NCBI GenBank assembly: GCA_003220265.1
Contig: QHRW01000028.1
Coordinates: 1-51,501, forward strand
Length of the DNA: 51,501 nucleotides
Direction of reading: 5' to 3'
DNA from: Candidatus Rokuibacteriota bacterium
GTDB taxonomy: Bacteria; Methylomirabilota; Methylomirabilia; Rokubacteriales; CSP1-6
The position numbers and the translations under genes are program-made. Positions 23,327-31,122 of this stretch are shown here, piece by piece. The notes beneath the pieces are model-generated. The model was not told the DNA's origin, did not search any database, and saw only the letters and a program-made list of their open reading frames with translations. The first letter of the stretch is position 1, and every line of letters starts with the position of its first letter.

Positions 23327-24790
23327 TCATGGCTTCACGAAGATGGGATTGGAGAGCACGCGCTGCGCCTGGGCCGCGCGCGCTTCCACGCGCAGCACGA
23401 GCGGCGTGCCGTCGGCGATCTCGCGGCGCACGCTGCGGTGCGGCGTGGCGCCGCGCTCGAGCGCCTCGATCCGGCCGTTGCGGATGAGGCTCACGCGCAC
23501 GTCGTGCCGGCCGCCGTCGCTGGCGTCGACCGCGATGCGCACCTCGACGGGCGTTCCCGCCGGCGCCTGCAGCGTCTCGCCCATGCCGACGGTGACGTCG
23601 CCGGCCGTCGCCGAGAACTCGGTGAGGTCGAGGCCGAGCTGGGGCGTGCGCTGCACGGCGTACATCCGTCCCCGGCGGAAGGCATCGAGCACCGCGGCGT
23701 CGGACTTCTCGGTCGCGAGGAACACCGTCTGGATCGGGCCCACCTGCTTGCCCGCCGTGTGGCCGTGGAACGCGGACTCGGCCAGCGCCCACGCCGGGCG
23801 GCTGCGCTCGCCGCGCACGAACTCGCCGAGCAGCCGATCCCAGCTCCCGCCGGGCTGCTCGAACGTGCTCGTGTCCTCGTAGACGGCGCCGAACGCCGTG
23901 TAGCGGAACGTGCGCAGCAAGTCGTCGGCGTAGGGCTCGGTGAGCCAGGACACGCGGACGGGCCCGACCTGCTGCTCGCCGATGTCGCGCGCCTCCGGCA
24001 GCGACCACACCGTGACGCCGCCGAGCGCGTCCACGCGATCGATCAGCGCCTGGTAGGGCGCGGCGCCCAGGTCGCGCGCGGTGCCGAGCCCGTCGCTCGT
24101 GAACGGCCACCCGCGCACGACCGCGGTGACACCGAGCACGCACAGCACCAGGCCCAGCCCCCACGCGCGGCGCTGCACCACCACGACGGCGCCGCGCCCG
24201 AGCCGCTGGCGCACGGTGCGCCGGCGCGCGAGCAGGACGATGCCCGGCACCACCAGCAAGCTCGGCAGCGCGTCGGCGATCGACTGCACGGTGTACGCGC
24301 CGGACTGCCCGTTGCCGACGACGGGGAGCGCGGCCAGCGCCCTGGGGTCCGTGAGCCCGAACACGAGCAGGTTCTTCTGGACGTTGTGCACGGTCATGTC
24401 GAGCGCGAAGGGCGATCCCGTCCAGTAGTAATGCGGCACCACCTCGACGCCCGGGATGAGCAGCACGTGGGGCAGCCGCGCGCGCACCTCGGCCACCCGG
24501 GCCAGGTAGCGCGCAGGATCGCCGACGGTGCGCTCGCCGCGCGACACGCGCGTCAGCGCGCGGAAGGGCGGCAGGCTGTAATCCACGCGGGCCAGGAAGT
24601 TCTCCGACAGGAACAGCGCGCCGATGCCCTGCTGATCGGCCAGGCCCACCAGCCCCTCGAGGGAGAAATCGCCCGTGCTCAGGTCGGAGTGCACGTGCAC
24701 CACGCCACGGACGCGCTCCAGCGCCGCCGCCGGCGAGGCCGGCAGCGCGAGCGCCAGCAGCAGCAGCAGCAGCAGCGCCGCGCGCGTCAC
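23327..24790 (-). CDS. Secreted/membrane PHP-domain protein
   Basis: 487 residues. A signal peptide (MTRAA then seven leucines, ALALPASPAAA) is followed directly by VRGVVHVHSDLSTGD, the first metal motif of PHP phosphoesterases (His32, His34, Asp36). LADQQGIGALFLSEN and LLIPGVEVVPHYYW are compatible with later metal ligands. Two hydrophobic spans (about residues 180-195 and 210-230) split it, and the remaining C-terminal half is probably extracytoplasmic and beta-rich. PHP proteins hydrolyse phosphoesters. In tyrosine-kinase polysaccharide loci a PHP phosphatase (CpsB/Wzb role) often resets the kinase, but this one appears exported, so that role is doubtful. GTG overlaps the upstream stop (GTGA). 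Confidence 0.75.
   Translation of the reverse strand: MTRAALLLLLLLALALPASPAAALERVRGVVHVHSDLSTGDFSLEGLVGLADQQGIGALFLSENFLARVDYSLPPFRALTRVSRGERTVGDPARYLARVAEVRARLPHVLLIPGVEVVPHYYWTGSPFALDMTVHNVQKNLLVFGLTDPRALAALPVVGNGQSGAYTVQSIADALPSLLVVPGIVLLARRRTVRQRLGRGAVVVVQRRAWGLGLVLCVLGVTAVVRGWPFTSDGLGTARDLGAAPYQALIDRVDALGGVTVWSLPEARDIGEQQVGPVRVSWLTEPYADDLLRTFRYTAFGAVYEDTSTFEQPGGSWDRLLGEFVRGERSRPAWALAESAFHGHTAGKQVGPIQTVFLATEKSDAAVLDAFRRGRMYAVQRTPQLGLDLTEFSATAGDVTVGMGETLQAPAGTPVEVRIAVDASDGGRHDVRVSLIRNGRIEALERGATPHRSVRREIADGTPLVLRVEARAAQAQRVLSNPIFVKP
24755..24775. repeat. Seven-copy CAG/CTG trinucleotide microsatellite in a signal peptide
   Basis: Seven perfect CAG units on the plus strand encode Leu6-Leu12 (CTG codons) of the PHP-domain protein's signal peptide. 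Copy-number change would lengthen or shorten the hydrophobic core without shifting the frame. Confidence 0.85.
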
Positions 24791-25944
24791 CGGCGGAGCC
24801 CCCGGGCGCGCACGAGGCCATCGTAGATGGACCCCATGGCGGCCGCGGCGACGTCGGTCGAGAACGCTTCCGCGCGCGGTATCGCGCCGGCGCCCAGCTT
24901 GGCCCGCAGCGCCTCGTCGCCGCCGAGGTCGGCCAGGGCGTCCGCGAGCGCAGCCGCGTCGCCCGGCGCCACCAGGCGTCCGCACTCGCCGTCCACGACG
25001 ACGTCGGGGATGCCGCCCACGTTCGTGGCCACGACCGGCAACCCGATCGCCATCGCCTCCACGAGCACGCGTCCCATGCCCTCGTTGCGCGAGGGCGCGG
25101 CCAGCACGTCGGCGGCGGCGAGCAATCCGCTGACGTCGCCGACGGCGCCGGTGACGTGCAGGCGCGCGCCCACGCCGAGGGCGGCCGCGCGCGCTTCGAG
25201 CGCCGCCCGCTCCTCGCCATCGCCGATCAGCACCACGCGGGCGGAGGGCACGCGGGCCACGATCTCCGGCAGCGCCTCGATCAGCAGGTCGAAGCCCTTG
25301 ATCGGCACCAGCCGGCCGACGCCCGCCACCACGAACGCGCCCGCCGGCAGCCGCAGCCGGGCGCGCGCCGCGGTTCGCGAGGGCATCGCCGCGCGCAGCG
25401 CCGCAGTCGGCACGCCGCTCGGCACCACCTGCCATTGCGCCGCGCGTCCGATGCCGCGCTCGACGTGCTCCTCCACCTCGCGCGGCGTCAGCGCCACCAG
25501 CGTGTCCGTCCAGCGCGCGGCCAGCCGCTCGAGCGCCACGAAGAGCGCGGTGCGCCGCCGGCTCCAGTAGCCGTAGAAGACGTGACCGTGCGGCTGGTGG
25601 ATCACCGCCGGCACGCGGGCGAGGCGCGCGGCCAGGCGGCCCACGAAGCCGGCCTTGGACGTGTGCGTGTGCACGAGCGCCGGGCGTAGGCGACGGAAGT
25701 GACGCACGAGCGCCAGCACCGCGGCCAGATCGTGCGCGGGACGGACCTCGCGGCCGAGCCACGGCACCGGCATCATGCGGCAGCCGCGACGGCGCGCATC
25801 CTCGACCGTCGGTGCCTCCGACTCCGGCCCGTAGGCGAGCGCGTTGACGTAGCCGGCGCGCTCGAGGGCCTCGATCGTCGAGACCGTGTTCTCGGAGGAG
25901 CCGCCGAGGGTCAGGCGCGTGATGACGTGGGCCACGGTGATCAC
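24787..25944 (-). CDS. Glycosyltransferase family 4 protein
   Basis: 385 residues with the two Rossmann-like domains of GT-B enzymes. The N-terminal acceptor domain starts ITVAHVITRLTLGGSSEN, with HTHTSKAGFVGRLAARLA. The donor domain has VAGVGRLVPIKGFDLLIEAL and RNEGMGRVLVEAMAIGLPVVATNVGG, including the E-x7-E retaining-transferase motif. GTG at 25944 overlaps the upstream stop (GTGA). It retains the glycosidic configuration of an NDP-sugar; donor unknown. Confidence 0.92.
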   Translation of the reverse strand: MITVAHVITRLTLGGSSENTVSTIEALERAGYVNALAYGPESEAPTVEDARRRGCRMMPVPWLGREVRPAHDLAAVLALVRHFRRLRPALVHTHTSKAGFVGRLAARLARVPAVIHQPHGHVFYGYWSRRRTALFVALERLAARWTDTLVALTPREVEEHVERGIGRAAQWQVVPSGVPTAALRAAMPSRTAARARLRLPAGAFVVAGVGRLVPIKGFDLLIEALPEIVARVPSARVVLIGDGEERAALEARAAALGVGARLHVTGAVGDVSGLLAAADVLAAPSRNEGMGRVLVEAMAIGLPVVATNVGGIPDVVVDGECGRLVAPGDAAALADALADLGGDEALRAKLGAGAIPRAEAFSTDVAAAAMGSIYDGLVRARGLRR

Positions 25945-28085
25945 CGCGCGGCCTCGTCGCGCCGGCGCGCGTAGATCTCGATCGAGGGCCCGATCAGCCA
26001 GTGGCCAGCCGAGACCGCCGCGACCACGGTGGCACCCGTCCACGCGAGCGCGCGCACGCTCGCTCGCGCGAGCGCGGCGGCGCTCGCTCGCGCGAGCGCG
26101 GCGGGCGCGGACGCCGCGCGCCCCGGCGCGGGGCTGGCCAGCGCGGAGTTCAGCGTGTCCACCACGTCGAAGCCGGCCCGCTCGACGAGACGGCGCAGCG
26201 CGCGCGGGCCGAAGGCGAACACGTGCAGGATGGGGTAGGCGTCCCATCCGCGCCAGCGCACGCCCGGACCCAGCCGTCCGAGCGCGTGGGCCCAGCCGGC
26301 GTGGAAGGCGCCGTTCGGCACGCGCACGATCAGGAGGCCGCCGGGGCGCAGCACGCGCGCCGCCTCGCGCACGACGGCCAGTGGACGCGTGGTGTGGTCG
26401 AGCACGTTGACGAGGGCGACGGCATCGACGGTGGACGCACGAAACGGCAGCGCTTCGGCCTCGGCCTGCACGACGGGCGCGCCGGCCACGCGGCGCGCGG
26501 CCGCGCACGCCTCGCGCGAGAGATCGGTGCCGAGCATCGTCCAGCCGTGCCCGGCGGCGGCCGCCATGAAATGGCCGCCGCCGCAGCCGACGTCGAGGAG
26601 GCGGCCGGGCACGGCACGCGCGGCGACGTGCTCCAGGAGCGAATGCAGCATCTCGCGCCGGGGCGACTCGATCAGCGCGGGCGGGAACCGGCGTGGATAG
26701 CGCACCTCGTACTCGCGCTGCACCTCGACGGCGGTGGGCACGGCCGCCACGCGGCGCGCGCGGCAGCGCGGGCAGCGACGATAGCGACGGCCGGCGTAGA
26801 GCAGCGCGGAGTCGCGCATGGGCCCGCCGCACGCCTCGCACGCCTCGCCGGCGGCCTCCGCCGGCGCGGCGCCCGCGACCAGGCTTGCCAGCGTGCGCTC
26901 GAGGCCGGTCACCACGTGATCCCAGCCGTAGCGCGCCTCGGCATGACGCGCGCAAGCCGCGCGCAGCGCCGCGGCCGCCACGGGATCACGCCGCTGGCGC
27001 TCGAGGAATGCGAGCAGGTCGTCGGCCATCGCCTCGGGCCCGTCGGCGCGGAACAGGAGCCCGGGATCGAGCGGCTCCAGCAGCTCCGGCGTGGCGCCGA
27101 CGCGCGTGCCGATCACGGGCGTCCCGCACGCCAGCGCTTCCACGGTGACGAGGCCGAAGCCCTCCAGCTCACGCGTGGGCAGCACGAAGGCGTCGGCGAC
27201 CTGGTAGTAGCGCGGCAGGTCGTCCTCGGGGACGAAGCCCAGGAACGTGACGTGCTTGTCGAGACCACTCGCCCGCGCCTGGCTCTCGAGTGTCTCGCGC
27301 AGCGAGCCGGCGCCGCCGATCAGCAGGTGCACGTCGGGCCAGCGCCGCGCGACGATCGCCATCGCGCCCAGCAGCGCGTCGAGTCCCATGCGCGCCTCGA
27401 GGTTGCGCACGGTCAGCAGGAGCGGCCGGTCCAGCGGCAGGCCGAGCTCGGCGCGCAGCCGCCGGCGGTCGGCGGCGGGGCGGAAGCGCGCGAGATCGGC
27501 GCCGCCCGGAATCTTCACGATGCGCTCGGCCGGGATCCGGTAGAGCTTCCAGAGCAGCGTGGCCGAGAAGTCGCTGAGGACGTGGATGCGCGTCGCGCGC
27601 TGCAGGCACGCGCGCTCGATGGCCCAGAGCGCGACCATGCCGGCCACGCCGGTGAGCCCGCCCAGGTGATGCGCGGTCATGCGCCGGCGCGAGCGGTACT
27701 CGAGCGGCGCCGGCGAGTGGAACGTATACAGCGACGGCCGGCGGCGGCCGAGCGGCGAGGTGAGGACGCCGTAGCCCGACAGCGGCTGGTGCACGTGCAG
27801 GACGTCGGCCTCGGCCAGCAGCGGCGCCGCGCGGCGCCGGGCCTCCGCCACCGCGCTGCGCAGGAAGCCGGCCGGTGAGCGGCGGCTGGAAGCGAACTCG
27901 ACGATCTCGACGCCTTCGCGCCGCGCGCCGCCGGGCGCGACGCCGGCCGGCGCCCGGCTGAGAATGCGCACGGCGTGGCCGCGGCCGGCCAGCCGCCGCG
28001 CGGCCTCCCACAGCACGCGCTCGGCGCCGCCCGCCAGCCTCAGCGCCGAGACGTCGGAGACCGTGAGCACGCGCAGCCGGCTCAC
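25941..28085 (-). CDS. Fused glycosyltransferase (GT4), zinc ribbon and SAM methyltransferase
   Basis: 714 residues, three parts. Residues 1-395 are a GT4 transferase (LRVLTVSDVSALRLAGGAER; KIPGGADLARF; LEGFGLVTVEALACGTPVIG). Residues 416-441 form a probable zinc ribbon with Cys416, 419, 438 and 441 (CEAC...CPRC). Residues 485-640 are a class I methyltransferase (LLDVGCGGGHF with Asp498; LGTDLSREAC; VNVLDHTTRPLAVVREAARVLRPGG). The tail contains a duplicated AALARASA segment and a hydrophobic stretch. A single polypeptide could add a sugar and methylate it or cap the chain. GTG at 28085 overlaps the asparagine synthase stop. Composition matches the neighbours, so the fusion is not an assembly join as far as I can see. 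Confidence 0.88.
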   Translation of the reverse strand: MSRLRVLTVSDVSALRLAGGAERVLWEAARRLAGRGHAVRILSRAPAGVAPGGARREGVEIVEFASSRRSPAGFLRSAVAEARRRAAPLLAEADVLHVHQPLSGYGVLTSPLGRRRPSLYTFHSPAPLEYRSRRRMTAHHLGGLTGVAGMVALWAIERACLQRATRIHVLSDFSATLLWKLYRIPAERIVKIPGGADLARFRPAADRRRLRAELGLPLDRPLLLTVRNLEARMGLDALLGAMAIVARRWPDVHLLIGGAGSLRETLESQARASGLDKHVTFLGFVPEDDLPRYYQVADAFVLPTRELEGFGLVTVEALACGTPVIGTRVGATPELLEPLDPGLLFRADGPEAMADDLLAFLERQRRDPVAAAALRAACARHAEARYGWDHVVTGLERTLASLVAGAAPAEAAGEACEACGGPMRDSALLYAGRRYRRCPRCRARRVAAVPTAVEVQREYEVRYPRRFPPALIESPRREMLHSLLEHVAARAVPGRLLDVGCGGGHFMAAAAGHGWTMLGTDLSREACAAARRVAGAPVVQAEAEALPFRASTVDAVALVNVLDHTTRPLAVVREAARVLRPGGLLIVRVPNGAFHAGWAHALGRLGPGVRWRGWDAYPILHVFAFGPRALRRLVERAGFDVVDTLNSALASPAPGRAASAPAALARASAAALARASVRALAWTGATVVAAVSAGHWLIGPSIEIYARRRDEAAR
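26057..26104. repeat. Perfect 24-base tandem duplication within the GT4-methyltransferase gene
   Basis: Positions 26057-26080 and 26081-26104 are identical. Each copy contains the palindrome CGCTCGCGCGAGCG. In the coding frame it duplicates an eight-residue Ala/Arg/Leu segment near the protein's C-terminus. Confidence 0.85.
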
Positions 28086-29986
28086 GCGAGCCTCCAGTCG
28101 CCGCCACGGTCGAGGTACTCGCGCAGCCACAGCTCGGCCATCATCAACGTCCACAGCCGGTCGGCGTGCGAGCGGCGGCCGGCCAGGTGCTCCTGCTTCA
28201 GCGCCTGCACGCGCTCGACGCGGAAGAGCCCGCGCGCGCGCACCCGCTCAGGACTCAGAAGGTCGTCGACCAGCGGGCGCAGGTCGCCGCGCAGCCAGCG
28301 CGCCAGCGGGATCATGAAGCCCTGCTTGCGATGAGCCAGCACGCTGCGCGGCAGCACGTCGGCGTAGGCCGCTTTGAGCAGGCCCTTGAGCCGGAAGCCG
28401 CGCGTCTTGAGCGCGGGCGCGATGGCCAGGCTGGTCTCGATGACGCGGTGGTCGCAGAAGGGCGCGCGCAGCTCGAGCGAGTTGGCCATGGTCATGCGAT
28501 CGGCCATGACGAGCAGGTCGTCGGGCAGATAGGTCGCCAGGTCCACCCGGAACGCGCCGTCCATGGCCGCGCCGTGGCCGCGGCCGCGCCACGCCGTGCG
28601 CCCCTCGGCGTCGGGATCGCCGTCGAGCCGCGCGAGGAGGGCCGGCGTGGCGAGGCCGGCCAGCGCGGGGGTATCGAAGAAGCGCGTCCACGCGAAGTAG
28701 CGCTCGGGCAGCGGCCGCTCGGCGCCGGCGGCGAAGCGCACCACCCAGTCGCGCAGGTTGCGGCTCGTGAACGACTCGGGCAGCGCGGCGATCGCCACGG
28801 CGCCGGCGGCGCGGCGCAGCGCGCGCGGCACGCGGGCCCACTGCTCGGACACGGCGAGGCCGAGGTAGCGCGGATAGCCGGCGAACGTCTCGTCGCCGCC
28901 GATGCCGGACAGCGCCACCTTGACGTGGCGGACGGTGGCGGCGGCCACCGCGAACGTCGCGATCGCCGAGGAGTCGGCGAACGGCTCGTCGAACGCGCGC
29001 ACGATCACCGGGGCCAGCTCGGCGGCCTTGGGCTCCAGGATCTCCTCGTGATGCTCGGTGCCGAAGCGCGCGGCCACCTGGCGCGCGAAGCGCAGCTCGT
29101 CCCAGGAGGAAGCGGCGGCGCCGAAGCCGATCGAGAACGTCGCGACGCGGCCGCTGGTGACCTCCCGCATGCTGGCCGTCACGATGCTGGAGTCCACGCC
29201 ACCCGAGAGGAACACGCCCAGCGGCACGTCACTCTCCAGCCGGAGCCGCACGGCCTCGCGGATCTCGTGACGGAGCCGCTCGTGGAGCTCGGGCGTGTCG
29301 GCGCGTGCCGCCTCCGCGGGCGCGGGCGGCAGGTCCCAGTAGCGGCGCAGGTTCAGCGTGCCGCCGGTCAGCGTGGCCGTGTGACCGGGCGGCAGCTTCA
29401 CGATGCCGGCGAACGCCGAGCGTCGCGCCGGCGTGTAGCCGTAGGCGAGGTAGTGATGCAGCGCCGTCCAGTCCACGGCGCGGCCCGGCCCCGGATGGCA
29501 GAAGAGCGCCTTGATCTCGGAGGCGAAGACGAAGGCGCCGCCGCCCTGCCAGTAATAGAGCGGCTTCTTGCCGACGCGATCGCGCGCCAGGAAGAGCGTG
29601 CGCCGGCGCGCGTCCCAGATGGCGAAGGCGAACATCCCGCGCAGGCGCTCGACGCAGGCCTCGCCGTCGGCCTCCCAGGCCCGCAGGATCACCTCCGTGT
29701 CGCTGCGCGTGCGGAAGCGATGGCCGCGCGCTTCGAGCTCGGCGCGCAGCGCGCGGAAGTTGTAGATCTCGCCGTTGCAGACGAGGGTCGTGTTGCCGTC
29801 GTCGCTGGTCATCGGCTGGCGGCCGGTGACGAGGTCGATGATCGCCAGCCGCGTCATGCCGAGCGCGGCGTCGTCGCCCAGGTACGTGCCCCGATCGTCG
29901 GGGCCGCGGTGATCGAGCGCGGCCAGCATGGCCTCGAGCGTCGGGCGTCCGGGCGCGCCGCCGACGATGCCGGCGATGCCGCACAT
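28082..29986 (-). CDS. asnB: Asparagine synthase (glutamine-hydrolysing)
   Basis: 634 residues. The mature N-terminus MCGIAGIVGG carries the Cys2 nucleophile of the glutaminase domain, with CNGEIYNFRALRAELEARGH and SDTEVILRAWEADG following. The synthetase domain has FLSGGVDSSIVTASM, the pyrophosphate loop, and SGIGGDETFAGYPRYL. It uses glutamine and ATP to amidate a carboxylate. In polysaccharide loci such homologues may amidate a uronic acid or an amino-acid substituent rather than make free asparagine. ATG at 29986 shares one base with the upstream stop (TGATG). Confidence 0.93.
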   Translation of the reverse strand: MCGIAGIVGGAPGRPTLEAMLAALDHRGPDDRGTYLGDDAALGMTRLAIIDLVTGRQPMTSDDGNTTLVCNGEIYNFRALRAELEARGHRFRTRSDTEVILRAWEADGEACVERLRGMFAFAIWDARRRTLFLARDRVGKKPLYYWQGGGAFVFASEIKALFCHPGPGRAVDWTALHHYLAYGYTPARRSAFAGIVKLPPGHTATLTGGTLNLRRYWDLPPAPAEAARADTPELHERLRHEIREAVRLRLESDVPLGVFLSGGVDSSIVTASMREVTSGRVATFSIGFGAAASSWDELRFARQVAARFGTEHHEEILEPKAAELAPVIVRAFDEPFADSSAIATFAVAAATVRHVKVALSGIGGDETFAGYPRYLGLAVSEQWARVPRALRRAAGAVAIAALPESFTSRNLRDWVVRFAAGAERPLPERYFAWTRFFDTPALAGLATPALLARLDGDPDAEGRTAWRGRGHGAAMDGAFRVDLATYLPDDLLVMADRMTMANSLELRAPFCDHRVIETSLAIAPALKTRGFRLKGLLKAAYADVLPRSVLAHRKQGFMIPLARWLRGDLRPLVDDLLSPERVRARGLFRVERVQALKQEHLAGRRSHADRLWTLMMAELWLREYLDRGGDWRLA

Positions 29987-31122
29987 CAGCCGGCCCTCTC
30001 GCTCAGCGCCGGCCGCCGGCCCGCCGTCGTCTCCAGCAGATCGACGACACGCCCGGCCGTCCGCTCGGCGGTGAACGTGGCGGCGCGCGCGAGCCCGCGC
30101 TGCCGCAACGTGGCGCGCTCCGCGTCGCTGCCGAGCACGCGTGCCAGCGCCGCGGTCAGCGCGCGTGGATCCTCGGGATCCACCAGCACACCGGCGTCAC
30201 CGACGACCTCGGGCAGCGCGCCACGGCAGCTGGCGATCACCGGCGCGCCGCACGCCATCGCCTCCAGCGCGGGCAGGCCGAAGCCCTCCTCGAGTGACGG
30301 CAGCACGAGCACCGCGGCGCCGCCGTAGACCGCGGTCAGGTCCTCGTCGGCCACCAGGCCGGGAAAGACGACGCTCGCCTCCACGCCGAGCGCGCGCACC
30401 TGATCTTCCAGCGCGGGACGCCGGGCGCGATCGCCGCCGGCCAGCACGAGGCGATGCGTCGCGCGCAGCGCAGCGGGCAGCGCCGCCCACGCGCGCAGCA
30501 GCCCTGTCACGTTCTTGTGCGGCAGGAAGTTGCCGACGTAGAGTGCATAGCGCGGGCCGAGGCCGTAGCGCTCGCGCTGGGCGGGGCTCGGCATCGACGG
30601 CGCGAACTCGCGCCCCAGCCCGACGGGGATCACGGCCACCCGCGCCGCCGGCAGGCCCAGGCGCGCGGCGATGGCGCGCCGGCTGTGCTCGCTGTCGGTC
30701 ACGATCGCCGCGGCGCCGGAGGCGTACACGCGCGCCAGCGCCGTCATCGCACCGTCGTAGAGCGGCCGCCGCCGGCCCGGATAGCCGATGAAGAAGAGGT
30801 CGTGGATCGTGATCACCGCCGGGCACGGCGCGCGCAGCGGCCGCTTGTAGTAGGGCGAGAGCAGCACGTCCACGCGGTCCTCGGCCAGCGCGCGCGGCAG
30901 CGCCACCTGGTCCCACCACTGCGTCCAGGCGCTCGCGAGCACGCGCGGGCGCACGCCCGGTGCGGCCGGCGGCAGGCGCGTGGCGCCATCGCCGTAGACG
31001 ACGCACTCCACGCCGCGCCCGGCGGCCGCGCGCACGACTTCCATGACGTAGCGCCCGATGCCGGTGCGCACGCCGTCGCGCAGCTCGCGGCCGTCGATGC
31101 CCACGCGCAGCGGCGCGCTCAC
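29986..31122 (-). CDS. Glycosyltransferase family 4 protein
   Basis: 378 residues, GT-B fold. The N-terminus LRVGIDGRELRDGVRTGIGRYV is typical of mannosyltransferase-like GT4 enzymes. TIHDLFFIGYP and VTDSEHSRRAIAARLGLP form the acceptor-domain centre. The donor domain has YALYVGNFLPHKNVTGLLRAW and SLEEGFGLPALEAMACGAPVIAS with the E-x7-E motif. GTG at 31122 overlaps the upstream stop by 4 bases. By similarity of its opening to WbaZ/mannosyltransferase proteins, GDP-mannose is a possible donor, but this is a guess. Confidence 0.92.
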   Translation of the reverse strand: MSAPLRVGIDGRELRDGVRTGIGRYVMEVVRAAAGRGVECVVYGDGATRLPPAAPGVRPRVLASAWTQWWDQVALPRALAEDRVDVLLSPYYKRPLRAPCPAVITIHDLFFIGYPGRRRPLYDGAMTALARVYASGAAAIVTDSEHSRRAIAARLGLPAARVAVIPVGLGREFAPSMPSPAQRERYGLGPRYALYVGNFLPHKNVTGLLRAWAALPAALRATHRLVLAGGDRARRPALEDQVRALGVEASVVFPGLVADEDLTAVYGGAAVLVLPSLEEGFGLPALEAMACGAPVIASCRGALPEVVGDAGVLVDPEDPRALTAALARVLGSDAERATLRQRGLARAATFTAERTAGRVVDLLETTAGRRPALSERAG

